56,502 nucleotides of DNA from Pseudomonadota bacterium (lineage in GTDB: Bacteria > Bdellovibrionota_C > UBA2361 > OMII01). A program made the translations under genes and the position numbers. Location: contig JAPLFS010000030.1 of assembly GCA_026390555.1 (NCBI GenBank), positions 1 through 56,502 of the forward strand, in the 5' to 3' direction. This document shows positions 36,122-43,467 of the stretch, one piece after another. The notes below the pieces were generated by a model that had not been told where the DNA came from, did no database searches, and saw only the letters and a list, made by a program, of their open reading frames with translations. Every line of letters starts with the position of its first letter. Positions within the stretch are counted from its first letter, which is position 1.

Positions 36122-36172
36122 CTGAAATAATCGCCCAGTTATGCCCTGTTGTGAGCTGCTTGTAATCGGAGC

Positions 36173-36209
36173 AACCGGAGTAGTAACCGGAGTAGTAACC
36201 ATAGTAACC
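36173..36209. repeat. 12-bp tandem repeat between divergent lipoprotein genes
   Basis: AACCGGAGTAGT occurs twice in succession, followed by a degenerate AACCATAGTAACC unit. It lies between the two divergent lipoprotein starts. It may be a regulatory site or part of a longer N-terminus of the FlgO-like protein, where it would encode a TTPV-type repeat. Confidence 0.55.
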
Positions 36210-36238
36210 TTATGCATATAGCTTTTATCAGGAACTCG

Positions 36239-36919
36239 ATGAACCCAAACCGCCCCCTAAAACGTGTCATCATGTTGACGCTAACAACCGTAATGCTGAC
36301 AAGCACACTCTCTAGCTGTGCGTTCCTAGGGGACCACCTTGGTGAGTCGTGCAATACTCGTGCTTGGGTACGAATGGATCTAGAAGCCTCAATACATCAG
36401 CGGGTTAACGTTCAGAGCCCTGTTCGGCTAGGGGTACTTCCCTTTATTAGCCCGGCAAATCTTGCCACCCGTGATGATGCGCGCCCCGGCCTTGGAACTC
36501 AAGTAGCATGGGCCGTGCAACGTGAGCTACTAGCAAGTGACACATTCCCGATCGTACAGATGTTGGCGAGGGAGGATTGGCCAGGGTGCAAAGAGGAGTT
36601 CTTTGCAGGGAACTTCGGCTCACTTGCCTTTGCGCGGGATGCCGGGTTTGACCTGATTATGATCGGCTACCTAGAGCAAGCGGACCGCCTTGATACATGG
36701 GTCGTTCATACTAAGTTGCTCGAGGTATCTTCTGGCGTAACGCTCTGGTACGGAACCTCTACGATCAGAAATAATCAGCCTGACATGCTAGAAATCAGCT
36801 CCACAGCGGGACTGACCGATCGTCGTCCAGATATCTATAACACCCGACAGATGAAGGATTCGGTGGCATCATGTATAGTGCATGATATGTTGACTGATCC
36901 GGAGATAGATGAGGGCTAG
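36239..36919 (+). CDS. Lipoprotein with FlgO/LpoB/CsgG-like features
   Basis: The 226-residue product has a basic start, a hydrophobic core and lipobox LSSC (C27), so it should be a lipoprotein. The mature part contains RLGVLPFISPANLA, LGTQVAWAVQRELL and GFDLIMIGYLEQ, which recall the alpha/beta fold shared by TolB-N/LpoB/CsgG-type proteins. The exact family is uncertain. AGGA six bases before the ATG supports this start over one nine codons upstream. Divergence from the FlgO-like gene and similar fold type suggest a joint envelope role. It converges on bcp with 10 bp between stops. Confidence 0.65.
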   Translation: MNPNRPLKRVIMLTLTTVMLTSTLSSCAFLGDHLGESCNTRAWVRMDLEASIHQRVNVQSPVRLGVLPFISPANLATRDDARPGLGTQVAWAVQRELLASDTFPIVQMLAREDWPGCKEEFFAGNFGSLAFARDAGFDLIMIGYLEQADRLDTWVVHTKLLEVSSGVTLWYGTSTIRNNQPDMLEISSTAGLTDRRPDIYNTRQMKDSVASCIVHDMLTDPEIDEG

Positions 36920-36929
36920 GCAAATGGGC

Positions 36930-37412
36930 CTACTTTTCACTCTCTTCAAGCGCATCGATAGAAGCCAATAGCTGCAGCGCATGCCCTGCGGGCTTAACCT
37001 CGTTAAAGATACGCACGATCATGCCCTGCTTGTCGATCAGAAATGTCTTTCGAAATATCCCTTGATAGCTTCGCCCCATAAACTTCTTGTCACCGTATGC
37101 ATTATACGAATTGGCGACGCTAAAGTCAGTGTCGGAGAGTAACAACAAACTAAGTTTATATTTCGAACAAAACTTCCCCTTTGTTTTTTCCGTTCCTCCA
37201 GATATGCCGATAACACGCACGTTGCGCGCATGAAACTCGGGGAGTGCTGCATTAAACTCCTGCGCTTCAATAGTACAACCAGGGGTATCATCCTTCGGAT
37301 AAAAATAGAGTACGGTATATTTAGCCGCCCCTGAGCTTAATTGATGCGTCGCGCCCTCCTTGTCGCTAAGGGCGAAGTCTGGAGCCTGTGCTCCCTCTAG
37401 TAGTTTAATCAT
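36930..37412 (-). CDS. bcp: Thioredoxin-dependent thiol peroxidase (Bcp/PrxQ)
   Basis: This 160-residue peroxiredoxin reduces hydrogen and organic peroxides. The peroxidatic cysteine is C46 in YFYPKDDTPGCTIEA. The usual Bcp resolving Cys five residues later is absent (Gln51). C82 in GKFCSKYKL may serve as the resolving cysteine, as in the alpha-3 type of PrxQ. The ATG at 37412 has AGGGG about 8 nt upstream, whereas the TTG two codons earlier does not fit. It is monocistronic as far as can be seen. Confidence 0.93.
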   Translation of the reverse strand: MIKLLEGAQAPDFALSDKEGATHQLSSGAAKYTVLYFYPKDDTPGCTIEAQEFNAALPEFHARNVRVIGISGGTEKTKGKFCSKYKLSLLLLSDTDFSVANSYNAYGDKKFMGRSYQGIFRKTFLIDKQGMIVRIFNEVKPAGHALQLLASIDALEESEK

Positions 37413-37499
37413 AAACAATCCCCTACATATATCGACTAAATAATACTGAAACGACCAGCATGCTCCATAGATATGTCACCTTTCCTACCATTTGCGCCA

Positions 37500-37529
37500 T
37501 ATTAGAGTAAGTGCCCTATTAGAGTAAGT
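37500..37529. promoter_or_regulatory. 13-bp direct repeat, period 17, upstream of orphan gene
   Basis: TATTAGAGTAAGT occurs at 37500-37512 and 37517-37529, spaced by 17 bp. A TATAAT sequence lies just before the ATG at 37548. The spacing of under two helical turns would place two regulator-binding sites on nearly the same DNA face. It could be an operator for the orphan gene, or a short duplication. Confidence 0.4.
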
Positions 37530-37547
37530 AACTGGGTAGGTATAATT

Positions 37548-38348
37548 ATGAACAAAGAAGAAACTGTAATCCTAGTACCAAGATCGGAGCGGTCCTTAAA
37601 GACCAAATCATCAGCTACAGCTAACGGCCCTGGCGTTATAGCACCTGAGTTAACTCCACTAGTAGGCTCCGTTCCGCAAGGCGATCGTGTCGCCGCCCAA
37701 CGGGCTTTCCGTAACGGCGCTAGTGAGTCTATTCATAAACCAAGAACTACCCTAGAGCAGCTCACCCTATTTTTCACAGCCGGCCAGGAGCCCTCTCCTG
37801 ATATAGCGGTAAAGTCTACCCCTCTGCCGAGCGGATACCTAAATATATTTAACTTCATCTCTGAAATCGCCATCTTTACATACAAAGGGGCTAGCGAGAT
37901 CGTATCATCGGTCATCGCGCTGTTTAAACCACGTAGCTCAGTTCTCACCTTTAACTCTGGCCACAGCGCTCAGATCCCAGAGCAGACCTCCCTAATACAG
38001 CTGCATAAAAAAGATAGCAGCTCACTGCACGGTACCCATACGATATTCGATCTCGCTACTCCCAAGAATAGCGCCCCTGCATCTTTGCAAACTGCCCTGG
38101 AACTAGCAGCCACAGAAGCTAGGCGTGCCCGTACAGAGGAGCGAGCTATAACCGAGAGAAAAGCCGATCATGAGCACGATCTAAAGGTCGCAGTAACACG
38201 CGATAAGATTCACGCTATCGACGCCCGAAATGGAATCAAAAATTCTATGACAGAGGAGATTATTAACCAGCTTGAGGGCCCCTTTGCGATCTCTCCCGAA
38301 AGCGCTATTGCCCGCATCGAGGAACTACAGCGCTCAGAGAAGTCGTAA
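37548..38348 (+). CDS. Hypothetical protein, possible membrane-associated effector-like protein
   Basis: This 266-residue protein is not recognised. It has a Ser/Thr/Pro-rich N-terminus without signal peptide and a hydrophobic stretch at about 98-125 (YLNIFNFISEIAIFTYKGAS, then IVSSVIALF). The C-terminal region is highly charged, with a likely coiled coil (ALELAATEARRARTEERAIT, then KADHEHDLKVAVTRDK). The composition and AT-rich leader are similar to the orphan genes at 19476 and 27671. It is followed by a CitE-like gene 55 bp later, perhaps on the same transcript. Confidence 0.5.
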   Translation: MNKEETVILVPRSERSLKTKSSATANGPGVIAPELTPLVGSVPQGDRVAAQRAFRNGASESIHKPRTTLEQLTLFFTAGQEPSPDIAVKSTPLPSGYLNIFNFISEIAIFTYKGASEIVSSVIALFKPRSSVLTFNSGHSAQIPEQTSLIQLHKKDSSSLHGTHTIFDLATPKNSAPASLQTALELAATEARRARTEERAITERKADHEHDLKVAVTRDKIHAIDARNGIKNSMTEEIINQLEGPFAISPESAIARIEELQRSEKS

Positions 38349-38403
38349 TACTAGGCAGCTCATAAAAAAGCACCTTCCTTTCTTCCCTGCTTTACCCTAT
38401 GTC

Positions 38404-39366
38404 ATGGGTATGCACACGCCCCCATTAGAGATCATACACTCGTTGCCTAATATCGCCCCATGCGAGCATATCGCCGGGAACGAAAAATTTGCCCTCAAGG
38501 CTTTTGGCCTGCAGGGGCGCTATCTCTCCTCGCAGGGTAGTTCGCTAGTTGACGTAACACTTGATCTTGAGGACGGTGCTCCGATCGGGCAGGAGGATCT
38601 CCTGCGTAAGCTCTTTGTAACTATGCTGCACTCATCTGAGAACGCCTTTGGACAGGTTGGCGTGAGGATTCATGCCCCCAATTCATCTGAGGTTACGCGT
38701 GACATTGAGCTGCTTATTAGCGGCGCTGGGGCGCGCATCTCATACATCACCATCCCCAAGGTGCGCTCGGTTCGTGAGGTACTGTGGATAGCTGGTCTGA
38801 TTGAGCATTATATGAAAAATGCGGGCCTCTCACGCACCATCCCCCTACATCTACTGATTGAAACACCTGAGGCGCTCGCAGTGCTTCCACACCTTGCGGC
38901 GCTCCCGCAGGTTGAATCGCTGGATCTTGGGCTGATGGATTTTATCTCACAGCTCGGTGGTGCCGTTCCTGCTGAATGTATGCGCAGCCCTGGACAGTTC
39001 GATCACAAGCTTATCAGCTCCATCAAATCACAGATCGTATTGGCTGCGCTCGGTGCCAATAAGGTCGCTAATCATAACGTGACGGTTGATGTACGGGACC
39101 CGGAACAGGCTTATGCAGATGCCTACCGCGCGCGCCATGAGTTTGGATTCCTGCGCATGTGGAGCATCCACCCGGAGCAGATAGACCCGATTATTCGTGG
39201 CATGACTCCATCACATCAAGAGCTAGAACATGCCAGAGAGATCATCACAGCAGCATCAGCCGCAAACTGGGGACCGATCCAGATTGATGGCAAACTGCAC
39301 GATCGAGCCTCCTTTCGCTACTACTGGGGCGTGCTGCAACGTAGCGGTGAGCCCCTACTCAAGTAA
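38404..39366 (+). CDS. CitE-like HpcH/HpaI-family CoA-ester lyase
   Basis: This 320-residue TIM-barrel protein resembles the beta-subunit of citrate lyase and malyl/citramalyl-CoA lyases. Evidence includes VDVTLDLEDGAP (metal-binding Glu/Asp), VGVRIHAPNS, ISYITIPKVRSVREVLW, IPLHLLIETPEAL and LDLGLMDF. Stand-alone CitE-like enzymes cleave or form C-C bonds in short-chain hydroxyacyl-CoAs. The substrate cannot be read from sequence. The start is one of two near ATGs (38404 or 38410). An in-frame extension back to 38272 would overlap the upstream gene and has no support. The 3' end overlaps the exonuclease gene tail-to-tail by 12 bp. Confidence 0.8.
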   Translation: MGMHTPPLEIIHSLPNIAPCEHIAGNEKFALKAFGLQGRYLSSQGSSLVDVTLDLEDGAPIGQEDLLRKLFVTMLHSSENAFGQVGVRIHAPNSSEVTRDIELLISGAGARISYITIPKVRSVREVLWIAGLIEHYMKNAGLSRTIPLHLLIETPEALAVLPHLAALPQVESLDLGLMDFISQLGGAVPAECMRSPGQFDHKLISSIKSQIVLAALGANKVANHNVTVDVRDPEQAYADAYRARHEFGFLRMWSIHPEQIDPIIRGMTPSHQELEHAREIITAASAANWGPIQIDGKLHDRASFRYYWGVLQRSGEPLLK

Positions 39367-40320
39367 TCCGACCTCGTCCTTAAGAGAGAGTGAGAGACGC
39401 TCATTAAAACCAACGGTATCAAGTACCAGCTCAATCGCGTTCTTCGGAAGCCCGTGCTCCTTTGCAACGAGCTCAAAACGTTTGCGCTCAACGTACTCCT
39501 GAATCACCTCAGGCGCGAACTCCGGAAAGCGTTCCCTAACCAGTCCTGGATTAATCTCGGTGCGCTTAACCTTCGTCAGTGAACACCTCCCGTATTGACC
39601 ATCGTAAGCAGGGGCGCCATCAACTAACCTCTGCCGGATAGCCTCGCGCAGCTTATTTTCACGCGCCTGTAAAAAGGCGAACTCATGTGCGATCGATGCA
39701 GTAATATCGTAACGATTCTGAGAAACCCTTGAGAGCTCTCTGATTAACTCCGGCACATCGAGATCAAGCTCCTGAGAGGCGCGTACCTCAATTGCATTTA
39801 GATAGTCATAGAGGGAAAGTGCAACTTCAGCATCGAGCCGTGCGTACGCAATCTGAGTATCGGTCAAGGGCCGCATGGCCCAATCACTTACCTGCTCCTC
39901 TTTGCTCAGTTCGAGCCCAAGTAGTAATCGACAACAGGTACGCAGGGTGTGATTTGGAAGATCGGGCCGCAATGCGCGTGACATGACTAAGGTATCCCGA
40001 ATACCCTTAATCTTCATATCATAGCGAGCGAACTGGCGCTCCTCGAACGGGGCGTTATGCGCTATAATAAGCGGAGTGGGTGCTGCAAGAACGGCCTCTA
40101 GCGCCTTCGGAGCTCCGGTACCAAGAACATCAACTAGCAGCACCCTTCTGGTTGAGGGAATACCGATCTGAATAAGGCACAACTGCTCGTTACCGGTCTG
40201 CCAACCGCTAGTTTCGGTATCAACTGAAAGTACCGCTTCACTGCCAAGGCTCTCTACGGCCTGCCCCAGCTCCTCAGCCGTTCTAACCCAGTCGAACTCA
40301 TAGCAGGGTATAGCGATCAT
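39355..40320 (-). CDS. RNase D-like 3'-5' exonuclease
   Basis: The 321-residue protein has the DEDDy exonuclease motifs. Exo I is SVDTETSG (D34, E36). Exo II is IAHNAPFEERQF, with Glu where RNase D usually has Asp. Exo III is YARLDAEVAL (Tyr-x3-Asp). RNase D trims tRNA and small RNA precursors. The C-terminal 120 residues are helical and charged but do not show a clear HRDC domain, so it is a variant rather than textbook Rnd. A family A repeat lies 146 bp upstream in the same orientation. Confidence 0.82.
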   Translation of the reverse strand: MIAIPCYEFDWVRTAEELGQAVESLGSEAVLSVDTETSGWQTGNEQLCLIQIGIPSTRRVLLVDVLGTGAPKALEAVLAAPTPLIIAHNAPFEERQFARYDMKIKGIRDTLVMSRALRPDLPNHTLRTCCRLLLGLELSKEEQVSDWAMRPLTDTQIAYARLDAEVALSLYDYLNAIEVRASQELDLDVPELIRELSRVSQNRYDITASIAHEFAFLQARENKLREAIRQRLVDGAPAYDGQYGRCSLTKVKRTEINPGLVRERFPEFAPEVIQEYVERKRFELVAKEHGLPKNAIELVLDTVGFNERLSLSLKDEVGLLE

Positions 40321-40465
40321 AAGTTACAACTCCAAAAATTGTGCAATAGACTAAGATATATGGACCAAAACGCGCAGCTTGGCGTTTCCCCCCATACTTG
40401 GTAACCTCTCGGCAACGTAGCTAGCTTTTGCCAGAATACGTGTTTGTGCCCAAGCTAAAAAGGGG

Positions 40466-40647
40466 GTAACTGGTCACCGTAGTTTAATGTCGCGATTCAA
40501 GCTATTGAGATTACGGCGAAGTTTCATAGGTAATTCGATTGGTCGTCCCCTGATCGGGGACGGCAGATTTTGTGACCAGTTAATGTTTTCACCCCCGATT
40601 TGCTCATTACCGTATGCGAATATTGCTGGAATATGCTGACTAGTTAC
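40466..40647 (-). repeat. Family A structured repeat (GG subtype) upstream of RNase D-like gene
   Basis: On the minus strand this runs from GTAACTAGTCAGCATATTCC to GTGACCAGTTAC. The inner unit 40467-40582 is 116 bp with perfect 11-bp inverted ends and only 4 mismatches to 15372-15487. The left half lacks about 33 bp present in the 15-kb copy (the CCCCTCAGGGG palindrome and part of TTTGCGG), consistent with an internal deletion. The 396-bp gap 40321-40716 holds nothing else I can name, apart from presumed divergent promoters. Confidence 0.85.
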
Positions 40648-40716
40648 AAAAAGGGGTTGAATCGATAGCAACGTTTATCGTTCATTCGTACCATTAAAAG
40701 GCATCCATTAGGCGTC

Positions 40717-41724
40717 ATGAAACGGCTTGTTTTAAAAATACTGCTCCCCTGGTTCGTCACAGTTGTGGCGCTTTATTTTGCGTTTAGGGGGGTCGATTGG
40801 GGGCTGCTCTGGGATAACGCTACGAAGGCTCAGCCGCTCTACGTACTTGCAACGATTCTACTAACCGTCATCTCATACATCCTGCGCGCTGCGCGCTGGC
40901 CCCTACTCTTTCCCGATACCCCGTTACCGCTTGGGTCCTCTTACCGTGTTCTGGTATTGGGGTTCTTTATGAACAATATCCTGCCGGCGCGCGCCGGAGA
41001 GCTTGTACGGGCACACCTCGGCGCAAAGGTGGTTGGAAAACCCCGCACGCTTGTCCTTGCGACGATAGCCAGCGAGCGCCTAGCTGACGGCCTCACCATT
41101 AGCTTGATGTTCGCCGGAATTATCATGGTATTTGGTCAGGGACATCTCGACCCTGAATACGCAACCAACCTAATGTATGTAGCCTATCTCTTCATCGCAG
41201 TTGCTATAGGGGTAATTGCAGTACTCTCAATGCGAACAAAGATCTTTTCCATTACGGACAGATATACAGAGAAACTTGACAACAGGGCCTCCACCTACAC
41301 CCTTTCGCGCCTTAAGATATTTATTCACGGGCTAAGCCCCCTCTGCGTGCCGAGCCGCGCGTTTAAAATCACACTATGGTCGTTAACCATCTGGCTAGTG
41401 GAGCTGGCAGCCTTTGCCTGCGTAGCTGCTGCACTGCAAGCCTCGCTCTCGCTCTCAGGAACGGTAATGTTTCTAGTTGCGGTTAACTTCAGCTCCCTTA
41501 TTCCGGCCGCACCTGGTGGATTTGGAGTTATTGAGCTGGTTGCCAAAAGCGTGCTGATGTCAGTTGGTGTTGCCAGCAGCGAACAGGCCTTATGCATGGT
41601 GCTGATGCAGCACGTTATTCAGTACGCGGTAATCGGTATTCCAGGCGCGTTCCTACTCTCAACGTTGCGCTCTCAGCTAAACGATATGACGGAAGATTTT
41701 CAAGCTACTGAACCTACGTCCTAA
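40717..41724 (+). CDS. UPF0104/lysylphosphatidylglycerol synthase-like membrane protein
   Basis: This 335-residue integral membrane protein has about seven to eight membrane segments. The family motifs are SYILRAARWPLLF, FFMNNILPARAGELVRAHL, a loop with ASERLADGLTI, and the C-terminal NFSSLIPAAPGGFGVIELV. The family (PF03706 type, MprF flippase domain/AglD) includes lipid flippases and glycolipid-related proteins. No catalytic synthase domain is attached. The role is probably lipid or glycolipid handling at the inner membrane. It overlaps the facing receiver-DHp gene by 4 bp. Confidence 0.85.
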   Translation: MKRLVLKILLPWFVTVVALYFAFRGVDWGLLWDNATKAQPLYVLATILLTVISYILRAARWPLLFPDTPLPLGSSYRVLVLGFFMNNILPARAGELVRAHLGAKVVGKPRTLVLATIASERLADGLTISLMFAGIIMVFGQGHLDPEYATNLMYVAYLFIAVAIGVIAVLSMRTKIFSITDRYTEKLDNRASTYTLSRLKIFIHGLSPLCVPSRAFKITLWSLTIWLVELAAFACVAAALQASLSLSGTVMFLVAVNFSSLIPAAPGGFGVIELVAKSVLMSVGVASSEQALCMVLMQHVIQYAVIGIPGAFLLSTLRSQLNDMTEDFQATEPTS

Positions 41725-42464
41725 TCTTTCTGCTTTTTATCGGTAACGCTGCGCTCTAATTTTAATATCTCTGTATCGCCGTAGTAACCCTGACGCTCAG
41801 AGGCCTTAACGGAGCGTAATTGAGTAATCAGATCTGCCATGCGTGTTGCGTCGCTCTTGATAGCAGCTAAGGCTCCGATAAATTTGACGTCGTTCTTCTG
41901 TAGCTGCTCAATCAGGTAACAGTTAAGCATAATCGCCGAAAGGGGCTGACCCAACTGGTGCGCGGCTGCGCCAGCTAGTTGCCCAACCGCTAGCTGTCGC
42001 TCCTGCTCTATCAAGCGCTCCTGCATGCGCCGGAGCTCCCTGTTTGTATCGCGCAGATCGTTCGTTAGGTCCCGCACGCGCAGCAACGCAGTTACCCGCG
42101 CCCGAAATTCCTGATAGTTAAAGGGTTTTGTCAGGTAGTCGTCCACCCCCTCTTCGAAGGCCGCCAACTTGTCACGCACCGTATCGCGCGCGGTCAACAT
42201 AAGGATCGGTACAAATTCGCCAGCTGAATTATTCTTGAGTCGGGAGCAGAGATCAGCGCCGGCTAGATCGGGCATCGTATAATCGAGGATAGCTAAATCT
42301 GGGAGATTACCCTGACACTGCTCAAGCGCCTCTCTCCCATTGGTCGCAATAATCGGTGTGTGCCCCATCAGGGAGATAACGCTCGCTACGATTATTCGAG
42401 AGTCTGGATCATCATCCGCTATGAGGATTCTACGGCTGCTGGTTTCGAGAGGCTCCTCTATCAT
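41721..42464 (-). CDS. Receiver plus DHp domain protein lacking an ATPase domain
   Basis: The 247-residue protein has a receiver domain (~12-130) with acidic residues D17-D19, phosphoacceptor D61 in AILDYTMPDLAG, and K113 in YLTKPF. A coiled-coil linker (134-158) and a HisKA/DHp-like helix follow, with H169 in GAAAHQLGQPLSAIMLN. The following ~75 residues hold the second DHp helix and a short charged tail, with no N, G1 or G2 box. It therefore cannot be an autonomous kinase. It may be a phosphotransfer or dimerisation module, or a decoy for another kinase. It is the last gene of the T3SS-linked minus-strand cluster. Confidence 0.85.
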   Translation of the reverse strand: MIEEPLETSSRRILIADDDPDSRIIVASVISLMGHTPIIATNGREALEQCQGNLPDLAILDYTMPDLAGADLCSRLKNNSAGEFVPILMLTARDTVRDKLAAFEEGVDDYLTKPFNYQEFRARVTALLRVRDLTNDLRDTNRELRRMQERLIEQERQLAVGQLAGAAAHQLGQPLSAIMLNCYLIEQLQKNDVKFIGALAAIKSDATRMADLITQLRSVKASERQGYYGDTEILKLERSVTDKKQKD

Positions 42465-42496
42465 GCCTATTAGATTGCAGAGCAGCTTGATTCGAC

Positions 42497-42826
42497 TCAG
42501 CTTCTGATGGCGACCCCTGCCAATAAATCATCCTTAAGGGCTGGGTCGGTTTCAAGCAAAAGCTCAAGGAACTCGTGCACCTGAGCACGTTCCTCGGACT
42601 CACCCCCGAGCTTATCAAGGACGCTACCTACAAAGAATTCAAGCGCTTGCTCCCTAGAGCTAAAGAGCTGTTTCTGCTGATCAACTACCTCAGCGCCAAA
42701 GCTCTGCTCGACAGCACTACCAGCCCCGACTACCTCGGTTACCCTCTGCGGTGCGCCGGATCTTAAACTAGGTCCCTTGCGGATGGACTTAACGCCCTCT
42801 TTTATCTTCGTTGCCTTCTTTACCAT
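42497..42826 (-). CDS. Small hypothetical protein in T3SS cluster
   Basis: This 109-residue protein has a basic N-terminal segment (VKKATKIKEGVKSIRKG), a Gly/Ser linker, and a C-terminal helical region (REQALEFFVGSVLDKLG, then VHEFLELLLETDPALKDDLL). There is no signal peptide. Its position, 17 bp after the TPR lipoprotein gene and 32 bp before the receiver-DHp gene, makes it part of the cluster. A secreted substrate or chaperone is possible, but I do not recognise it. Confidence 0.6.
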   Translation of the reverse strand: MVKKATKIKEGVKSIRKGPSLRSGAPQRVTEVVGAGSAVEQSFGAEVVDQQKQLFSSREQALEFFVGSVLDKLGGESEERAQVHEFLELLLETDPALKDDLLAGVAIRS

Positions 42827-42843
42827 ATCAATTCCTTACGGCT

Positions 42844-43452
42844 CTATTGAGCCTTTGGGGCTCTCCCCAGGTTAGTCAGATTATCCCTAATAACGCTATC
42901 TTCTGATAACAACGCAGCCTTCGCTAACTCCTGGGAGACCCATATCTTACTCCCCCCCATGTCGTACTCAAGTGCCGCCCTATTATTTCTGGCCCGCACC
43001 CCATCCGGGTACTGCTCTAAGTAACTGGTATATAGCTGCATGGCCTCCCTATGCCTGCCAGTTATATCCATTAAAATCGCGAGGTTAGCCAGGGCCTCCC
43101 CGTACGTCCGGTCGCTTTCGTAGGCTTTTCTAAAAAACCCCTCCGCCAGCTCCATCTCTCCCCTAAGCAGGGCTACACACCCTTCACCATCCAGCGCCGC
43201 TGCCAGGGGCGCCAGATCATATGCCATTGAAAACGAGGCCTCGGCATCATCCAGCCGCTCCTCTCGCAACAACCCAATACCCTGCTCAACTAGCTCCTCA
43301 GCCCGTTCATAGCGCTCCTCTGGTATCCCTACTGAATGAAAACACCCAGAGAGAGCTACCACAAGGGTTAACAGACATAACGTAATCGTGGCTTGCCCAT
43401 ACAAAGTTGCGTGGTTTTGACCCTTTTTTTTATCGCACCCCAAAATAATCAT
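42844..43452 (-). CDS. TPR-containing lipoprotein
   Basis: The 202-residue product has a signal sequence ending in lipobox LSGC (C37), then about three tetratricopeptide repeats: ELVEQGIGLLREERLDDAEA, LAEGFFRKAYESDRTYGEAL and REAMQLYTSYLEQYPDGVRA. This size and layout match PilF/PilW-type pilotins and the TPR lipoproteins found in secretion loci, which help insert secretins into the outer membrane. No secretin gene is in the window, so the pilotin role is inferred. It has a strong ribosome-binding site (AGGAGGGTGGGGAG) and follows sctV by 15 bp. Confidence 0.75.
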   Translation of the reverse strand: MIILGCDKKKGQNHATLYGQATITLCLLTLVVALSGCFHSVGIPEERYERAEELVEQGIGLLREERLDDAEASFSMAYDLAPLAAALDGEGCVALLRGEMELAEGFFRKAYESDRTYGEALANLAILMDITGRHREAMQLYTSYLEQYPDGVRARNNRAALEYDMGGSKIWVSQELAKAALLSEDSVIRDNLTNLGRAPKAQ

Positions 43453-43467
43453 CTCCCCACCCTCCTA

